Assembly (NCBI GenBank): GCA_002707985.1
Contig: PAOI01000031.1
Location: forward strand, 4,022 to 50,610
Direction: 5' to 3'
DNA: 46,589 nt
From: Sphingomonas sp.
GTDB taxonomy: Bacteria; Pseudomonadota; Alphaproteobacteria; Sphingomonadales; Sphingomonadaceae
The position numbers and the translations under genes were made by a program. This document shows, piece after piece, positions 41,891 through 46,589 of this stretch. Numbering within the stretch: position 1 is the stretch's first letter; every line of letters starts with the position of its first letter. The notes beneath the pieces are model-generated. The model did no database searches and was not told the DNA's origin. It was given only the letters and a program-made list of their open reading frames with translations.

Positions 41891-42820
41891 TTACTCCGCT
41901 TGCGGCTTCCAGGCGTCGACCAGTTCGCCTGCGGTTGCGAACCAGGTGGCATCGTCCTTCGCCAGTCGACCGAGCAGCGCTTCGAACGCATCCATGCGAT
42001 AGGGCAGGCCGGTGATATAGGGCGTCAGTGTGAAGGGCAGCACGCGCCCCGCGCCATAGTGCGCCGATTCCGCCTTCAGCCAGTCGAGCGCGTCTTCCAG
42101 TTGCTGCGCGACGCTGTCCATCGATTGCTGCTGCACCGCGATCATCTGGCGGTCGGACAATTCGTGGTTGAACGGCACCGAAGTGATCGTGCCCGCTTCG
42201 GTGGTGATGAGATAGGGCAGATCGTCATTCACCCAGTCGCACATATAGTCGAATCCGGCTTCGGTGAGCAGCCGGGGCGTGTTGAAGCTTTGCGACCGCG
42301 CGATCGATTGCCATCCGCGCAGCGCCTTGCCCATCACCTGCGCCAGCGTGTCGCGGGCGGTGGTGATGATCGCGCGCTCTTCCTCCTCGGCCAGCGTCGA
42401 GGCGATCGTCGCGTTCATGTCGGTCGCATGCGCGATGATCTCATGTCCGGCGGTCATGATGTCCGCGATGATGCTGGGATAGCGTTCGGCGATGGCCGAA
42501 TTGACGGCCATTGTCGCAGTGACGCCTGCCTTCGCAAAGGCATCGAGCAGCCGGTAAAAGCCAACCCGCGTGCCATATTCCCGCGCGGTATAGTGACGGA
42601 AATCGGGATAGGGGGTGACCATATGCCCCGGCGCGCGAAACGGCTTGTCCTCCGGCGTGATCGGAAACCATTCCAGATTGACGAGCAGCGTCACGGCCAC
42701 CGGCTTGCCGCCCGGCCAGGCGACCGGCTTGCGGCTGGGCATCGGCGACGGCGTGTAGAGGTCATGGTCCATGCCCTCGCGCCGCTTGGGATATTCGAGA
42801 TAGGCGGAGTCGAGGCTCAT
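41891..42820 (-). CDS. NodB/PuuE-like polysaccharide-deacetylase-fold hydrolase (1)
   Basis: A 309-residue protein of the PuuE/HpPgdA branch of the NodB superfamily, which includes allantoinase-like and cyclic-amide-opening enzymes rather than sugar deacetylases. Visible features are VTLLVNLEWF (first strand; Glu50 where many members carry Asp), GTRVGFYRLLDAFAKAGVTATMAVN, GHEIIAHATDM (His126 and His131) and a late LPFTLTPYITGLPYRM. It overlaps the upstream homologue by ATGA and ends the minus-strand operon. Hydrolysis of a C-N bond in a ring is plausible but unproven. Confidence 0.82.
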   Translation of the reverse strand: MSLDSAYLEYPKRREGMDHDLYTPSPMPSRKPVAWPGGKPVAVTLLVNLEWFPITPEDKPFRAPGHMVTPYPDFRHYTAREYGTRVGFYRLLDAFAKAGVTATMAVNSAIAERYPSIIADIMTAGHEIIAHATDMNATIASTLAEEEERAIITTARDTLAQVMGKALRGWQSIARSQSFNTPRLLTEAGFDYMCDWVNDDLPYLITTEAGTITSVPFNHELSDRQMIAVQQQSMDSVAQQLEDALDWLKAESAHYGAGRVLPFTLTPYITGLPYRMDAFEALLGRLAKDDATWFATAGELVDAWKPQAE

Positions 42821-43758
42821 GATTCTGCCTTTGCATAACGGGCTGCGTCGGCGGCGACGGCGTCATAGCCGCCGCTCGACAGGAAATGATCGGCGATGTC
42901 GCCCGAACGGGTGATCCAGGCGCGGCCATCGGCGGAGATGTGGCGCAGCACATCCTCGAACGGGCCGATGCGGTGCGGCTGAGCGATCAGATAGCTGTGC
43001 AGCGGAATGCACATCCCCGTCCCGCCGGGCCCGTCGCTGGCCTCTGCCTCGGCCGCCAGCCGGTCGTACTGCCGCTTCAGCGTGTCGGCATATTCGCGCG
43101 GGGACATGTTGTAGACGAAGAAGCCATAATGGTCGTTCACTTCGATGCTGTAGGGCATCGAAACGAGCTTGCCCGACTTCACATGCACCGGCGCCGGTTG
43201 ATCGTCGTGATAGAGATCGCAGGTATAGGTCATGCCATATTCGGCGATCAGATCGAGCGTGCGCGGCGTGTGGGTGAGTGCAGGGGCGAGCCAGCCCTTG
43301 ATCGTCTGGCCGGTCGCGTCGCGGACCGTTTTGATCGAATCCTCGATGATCGCGCGCTCCTGGCGCTCGTCCATGCCATAGCTGTAGCGGGTGTTGTAAA
43401 TGCCGTGGCTGAAGAACTCCCAGCCGAGGTCATTGGCATTCGCCACCACGTCCGGATGGTGCTGGCATAGCGCCACCGACAGCGACACCGATCCCTTGAA
43501 GCCATGCTTTTCCATGACTTCGGCCATCCGCCAGTGGCCGATGCGATTGGCGTAGTCGCGATGGCCGTATCCGACGATATCGGGATGCGGCTTGGGCCAG
43601 CTTTTGCGATGCGGATTGGCGGGCGGGTCGATCTCGTAAAATTCGAGATTGGGCGACACCCATACCGCGACTTTCTTGCCGTCGGGCCATTCCAGTTTCG
43701 TCCGGTCGCGATACGGCCGGAAATCATACAGGCCGGGATCCTTTTCGCCTTCGCGCAT
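42817..43758 (-). CDS. NodB/PuuE-like polysaccharide-deacetylase-fold hydrolase (2)
   Basis: A 313-residue paralogue of the next gene downstream: VAVWVSPNLEFYEID, HWRMAEVMEKHGFKGSVSLSVALCQHH, and GWEFFSHGIYNTRY. The first His of the metal motif is Trp113, as in PuuE-type members, and His118 is kept. Its ATG shares a base with the amidohydrolase stop (TGATG), and its stop overlaps the next start (ATGA). Two tandem, diverged copies suggest two ring-opening steps, two subunits or two isomeric substrates. Confidence 0.82.
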   Translation of the reverse strand: MREGEKDPGLYDFRPYRDRTKLEWPDGKKVAVWVSPNLEFYEIDPPANPHRKSWPKPHPDIVGYGHRDYANRIGHWRMAEVMEKHGFKGSVSLSVALCQHHPDVVANANDLGWEFFSHGIYNTRYSYGMDERQERAIIEDSIKTVRDATGQTIKGWLAPALTHTPRTLDLIAEYGMTYTCDLYHDDQPAPVHVKSGKLVSMPYSIEVNDHYGFFVYNMSPREYADTLKRQYDRLAAEAEASDGPGGTGMCIPLHSYLIAQPHRIGPFEDVLRHISADGRAWITRSGDIADHFLSSGGYDAVAADAARYAKAES

Positions 43759-44438
43759 CAGCGTGCCTCCAGCCAGTCGATCACGGTCTGCACCGGCTCG
43801 ACATCGGCATATTTGAGCTGAAGGTCGGTGAGGTTCGCGAAGTGATAGCTTTCATGCTTGTCGGCGCAGGTTTCGATCGGGACGATCGTGCGATAGCCGC
43901 GGCTGAGGCTGTCGACGGCGGTCGCGCGGATGCAGCCGGAGGTCGAGCCGCCGGTGATCACCAGCGTATCGACCTTGTGCCAGACCAGCAGGCTCTGCAG
44001 CGGCGTTTCGAAAAAGGCCGAGGGCATGCGCTTGGTGTAGATCGCGTCCTTGGCGTGATCGATTTCGCAGCGATCGTCGAATGCATGGCGGCGCGAGCCA
44101 TATTTGATGTTCTGCAGGCTGTCGGGCGTGTCGGTGCGCGTGCCCCAGACACCGGCGTCGCTGGCATCGTCCATATAGGCGACATGCGTCCAGATCACCG
44201 GCATGCTCTTCTGGCGTGCCAGCCGCGAAATGGTGTTGGCATATTCGATCTGCCGCGGATCGGTTTCGTATGCGGTCTTGAATTCGTCGATCCGCGTATA
44301 GGCGTTCTGAAAATCGACGTTCACGATCGCGAGCTTTTCGCCGAAGCCGAATTTGGCGCGCGCCGGATTGGCCATCACGTCTTCGAAAATCTGACGCGCG
44401 GTGCGATCGTCGCGCACCATTTTCGTACCAATCGTCAT
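43758..44438 (-). CDS. Isochorismatase-family cysteine amidohydrolase
   Basis: A 226-residue cysteine hydrolase. The catalytic triad is visible: Asp42 in NVDFQNAYT, Lys136 in YTKRMPSAFFET and Cys169 in TGGSTSGCIRATA, with the cis-peptide preceding the Cys. Relatives include N-carbamoylsarcosine amidase, maleamate amidase (NicF) and ureidoacrylate amidase, which release ammonia from open-chain amides. In this operon it would logically act on the half-amide made by the NodB/PuuE-like hydrolases. Its ATG overlaps the lyase stop (ATGA). Confidence 0.9.
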   Translation of the reverse strand: MTIGTKMVRDDRTARQIFEDVMANPARAKFGFGEKLAIVNVDFQNAYTRIDEFKTAYETDPRQIEYANTISRLARQKSMPVIWTHVAYMDDASDAGVWGTRTDTPDSLQNIKYGSRRHAFDDRCEIDHAKDAIYTKRMPSAFFETPLQSLLVWHKVDTLVITGGSTSGCIRATAVDSLSRGYRTIVPIETCADKHESYHFANLTDLQLKYADVEPVQTVIDWLEAR

Positions 44439-45391
44439 TCGGCGGCCTCCAGCTTGGCGGGGTTCGTTTCGGGAGTGAAGCCGAGCGGCAGCCCGGCATC
44501 GGGGGTAAAGCCATAAAGCGGTTCGCCCGGCAGCGCGTCGGCAACGATCTTGCGCACCTCGAGCAGTTTCGGCAGGTCGATCCCGGTCTTGAGCCCCATC
44601 GCCTGGAGCATGAAGACCAGATCCTCGGTCACGATATTGCCGCTGGCGCCCGGGGCGAAGGGGCAGCCACCGATGCCGCCGAGCGAAGAATCGACGGTTT
44701 CCAGTCCGGCATCGAGCGCGGCGAGCACATTGGCGAGCCCCAGCCCGCGGGTATTGTGCAGATGGATGCCGGTTACCGCTTCGTCGCCGACAACGCCGCG
44801 AACCGCGCGAATCATGTTCTTCACGGCGGCCGGGTCGGCATAGCCGGTGGTATCGGACAGGCCGACTTCGTCGCATCCCGCCGCCATCAGCCGTTCCGCA
44901 AGGCCAAGTATCTGCGGCAGGGGAATTGCGCCTTCGATAGTGCAGCCGAACACGGTCGAAAGGCTTCCTTCGAAATGCGGGCGTTCGCCTTCGGGCAATG
45001 CGGCAATGGCAGTAGCTATAGCTGCCGCTTCGTCTATCACCTGCGCATGGGTACGGCGCAGATTCGCCATGCTGTGCGATTCGGATACCGAAAGCGGCAG
45101 CGTGATTTTGTGAGCCCCGGCGGCGATGGCTGCTTGTGCACCGCGCAAATTCGGGACGAGTACTGCGACGGTCAGGCCGGGGATGCTGCGCGCGAACGCG
45201 ACGATTTCCGCCGTGTCGGCAAGCTGCGGCAACAATTTGGCGGGAACGAAGCTGCCGACCTCGATCTCGCGCACGCCGGCGGCGGCTTCCGCTGCGATCC
45301 ACGCCTTTTTCGCGTCGGTCGGCATGATCGCCTTGATGCTCTGCAGCCCGTCGCGCGGACCGACTTCGCTTACCAAAATGTCGCTGGCCAT
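44435..45391 (-). CDS. HMG-CoA lyase-like enzyme
   Basis: A 318-residue TIM-barrel lyase of the HMGL family, which splits 3-hydroxy-3-methylglutaryl-CoA or related 3-hydroxyacyl-CoAs by retro-aldol cleavage. Motifs are VGPRDGLQS (Arg13 and Asp14), the metal site GIHLHNTRG (His210 and His212, with Asn replacing the common Asp) and the signature GGIGGCPFAPGASGN with catalytic Cys243. ATG 45391 is preferred over TTG 45394. It heads the minus-strand operon of four overlapping genes. It is divergent from a CoA-transferase that could supply its CoA thioester. Confidence 0.92.
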   Translation of the reverse strand: MASDILVSEVGPRDGLQSIKAIMPTDAKKAWIAAEAAAGVREIEVGSFVPAKLLPQLADTAEIVAFARSIPGLTVAVLVPNLRGAQAAIAAGAHKITLPLSVSESHSMANLRRTHAQVIDEAAAIATAIAALPEGERPHFEGSLSTVFGCTIEGAIPLPQILGLAERLMAAGCDEVGLSDTTGYADPAAVKNMIRAVRGVVGDEAVTGIHLHNTRGLGLANVLAALDAGLETVDSSLGGIGGCPFAPGASGNIVTEDLVFMLQAMGLKTGIDLPKLLEVRKIVADALPGEPLYGFTPDAGLPLGFTPETNPAKLEAAE

Positions 45392-45411
45392 CAAAACCTC
45401 TGCTTGCTTTA

Positions 45412-45431
45412 TTGTCCTATCTCTATATCAA
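45412..45431. promoter_or_regulatory. Candidate operator F of the catabolic regulon
   Basis: TTGTCCTA-TCTC-TATATCAA, 5 of 8 arm positions symmetrical. It lies in the divergent region between the HMG-CoA-lyase operon and the CoA-transferase gene. Confidence 0.5.
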
Positions 45432-45483
45432 ATGACCAGCCGTTGTCGAGGCACGGCTTGGGGCAGCAACGCGTTGGGGAAAT

Positions 45484-46589
45484 ATGGAATCGCTTCCTCT
45501 TGAAGGTCTGAAGGTCGTTGAATTCAGCCATATGGTGATGGGTCCGTCGGTCGGCCTCATCCTTGGCGATCTTGGAGCCGATGTCATCAAGATCGAGCCG
45601 GAAGGTGGCGATCATACGCGCAGGTTGCTCGGTTCGGGGGCGGGATATTTCCCGATGTTCAACCGCAACAAGCGCAGCGTGTGCCTGGATCTGAAGTCGC
45701 CCGAAGGGCTTGCCGATGCGTTGCGCCTGATCGACGACGCGGATGTCGTGATCGAGAATTTCCGCCCCGGTGCGCTCGCCAAGCTGGGTCTGGGGGCAGA
45801 GGATCTGCGCAAGCGCAATCCCCGCCTGATCTATTGCTCGGCCAAGGGTTTCCTCACCGGCCCCTATGAAAATCGCACCGCGCTCGACGAAGTGGCGCAG
45901 ATGATGGGCGGTCTTGCCTATATGACCGGCCCGCCCGGACGACCGCTGCGTGCGGGCGCATCGGTGATCGATATCGCCGGATCGATGTTCGGGGTGATCG
46001 GTATCCTTGCCGCGCTCGAACGCCGCCATCGCGATGGCGAAGGCGCCGACGTCAAATGCTCGCTGTTCGAAACCACGGCGTTCTTCGTGGGACAGCATAT
46101 TGCGCAATATGCCGTCACCGGTCAGCCCGCCAATCCGATGCCGGCGCGCATTTCGGCATGGGCCGTCTATGACGTGTTCGAAACGAAGCATGCGGACGAG
46201 CAGCTGTTTGTCGGTGTGGTCAGCGACGGGCAGTGGAAGGATTTCTGCGCCGAACTGGGCCTCGATGCATTTGCTGCTGATGCCGAGCTCGCGCTCAACA
46301 ACAATCGCGTGCTGCAGCGCGATCGCATCCTGCCGGTGCTGCGCGAGTTGTTTTCGTCGATGACGCGCGAGGAGCTTGTCGCGCGTCTCGGCAAGATCGG
46401 CCTGCCTTTCGCGCCGATCGTCCGCCCGCAGGATTTGCTCGACGATCCGCACCTTCAGGCCGAAGGCGGTCTGGTCGAAGTCACGCTTGAGGACGGCAGC
46501 AAGGCAAGGCTGCCCGCGCTGCCGATCGAGATCGACGGCGCGCGCATGGGGCTGCGCCACGACTTGCCCAAAGCCGGCGAAGATGCCGA
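45484..46589 (+). CDS. CaiB/BaiF family III CoA-transferase, 3' end cut by window edge
   Basis: The frame is open from ATG 45484 to the last base (368 codons seen). Family III CoA-transferases move CoA between an acyl-CoA and a free acid. Features are LEGLKVVEFSHMVMGPSVGLILGDLGADVIKIEPEGGD, then NKRSVCLDLKSPEG, then VVIENFRPGALAKLGLG, and the presumed catalytic Asp135 in RTALDEVAQMMGG. It would activate the acid made by the divergent operon for the lyase. The usual length is about 390-410 residues, so the missing part is short. Confidence 0.93.
   Translation, partial: MESLPLEGLKVVEFSHMVMGPSVGLILGDLGADVIKIEPEGGDHTRRLLGSGAGYFPMFNRNKRSVCLDLKSPEGLADALRLIDDADVVIENFRPGALAKLGLGAEDLRKRNPRLIYCSAKGFLTGPYENRTALDEVAQMMGGLAYMTGPPGRPLRAGASVIDIAGSMFGVIGILAALERRHRDGEGADVKCSLFETTAFFVGQHIAQYAVTGQPANPMPARISAWAVYDVFETKHADEQLFVGVVSDGQWKDFCAELGLDAFAADAELALNNNRVLQRDRILPVLRELFSSMTREELVARLGKIGLPFAPIVRPQDLLDDPHLQAEGGLVEVTLEDGSKARLPALPIEIDGARMGLRHDLPKAGEDA

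Noticed and set aside
45409..46560. 383-codon minus-strand frame opposite the CoA-transferase
   Set aside because: Shadow; the plus-strand frame has family III transferase motifs but runs off the window.

Overview
The window is chromosomal DNA of a high-GC alphaproteobacterium, most likely a member of the Sphingomonadaceae. The evidence is a permuted two-piece tmRNA with the tag ANDNEALAIAA, dispersed CTTCGACAGGCTCAGCCCGAACGG-type inverted repeats, a NDUFS4-like complex I accessory protein, and many TonB/MFS/oxidoreductase genes typical of sphingomonads. No integrase, transposase, CRISPR array, rRNA or tRNA was seen.

The left part (1 to about 20.8 kb) is mostly housekeeping. It holds a tandem pair of small secreted DUF6491-like proteins, truB-rpsO-pnp, a membrane histidine kinase and a hemerythrin-like protein. 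A short non-coding stretch follows, with ssrA and an unexplained family of hairpins. Then come an Rrf2 regulator, a GNAT acetyltransferase with mscL, a lemA/TPM/TPM/Nudix operon, a complex I accessory gene with hrpB, a polyprenyl diphosphate synthase and chorismate mutase. The last group is a compact GH130-GH13-GT4 carbohydrate operon, followed by a glutathione peroxidase.

The right part (about 20.8 kb to the end, open at the right edge) looks like one large catabolic locus that I cannot match to a described pathway. It encodes a TonB receptor and two MFS transporters. Its redox enzymes are a flavin monooxygenase, an aldehyde dehydrogenase, a fumarate-reductase-like flavoprotein, an OYE/trimethylamine-dehydrogenase-like flavo-iron-sulfur reductase and an SDR. 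It also has an Asp/Glu-racemase-fold enzyme, two alpha/beta-hydrolase-fold proteins without a serine nucleophile, two paralogous methyltransferases with a shared N-terminal domain, two paralogous small coiled-coil proteins, a VOC protein, a GlcG/HbpS protein and a GntR/HutC regulator. A tightly overlapping operon adds two NodB/PuuE-like hydrolases, a cysteine amidohydrolase and an HMG-CoA-lyase-like enzyme, with a family III CoA-transferase divergent from it.

Six intergenic regions in this right part carry versions of one 20-bp palindrome, TTGnTnTA-N4-TAnAACAA, whose best copy is a perfect 8-4-8 inverted repeat. I infer that the locus is one regulon, probably controlled by the GntR protein encoded in its middle. 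The enzyme set suggests uptake of a cyclic, nitrogen-containing (imide, lactam or N-heterocyclic) organic compound, oxidation, ring opening with release of an amide nitrogen, CoA activation and retro-aldol cleavage. The substrate is unknown.
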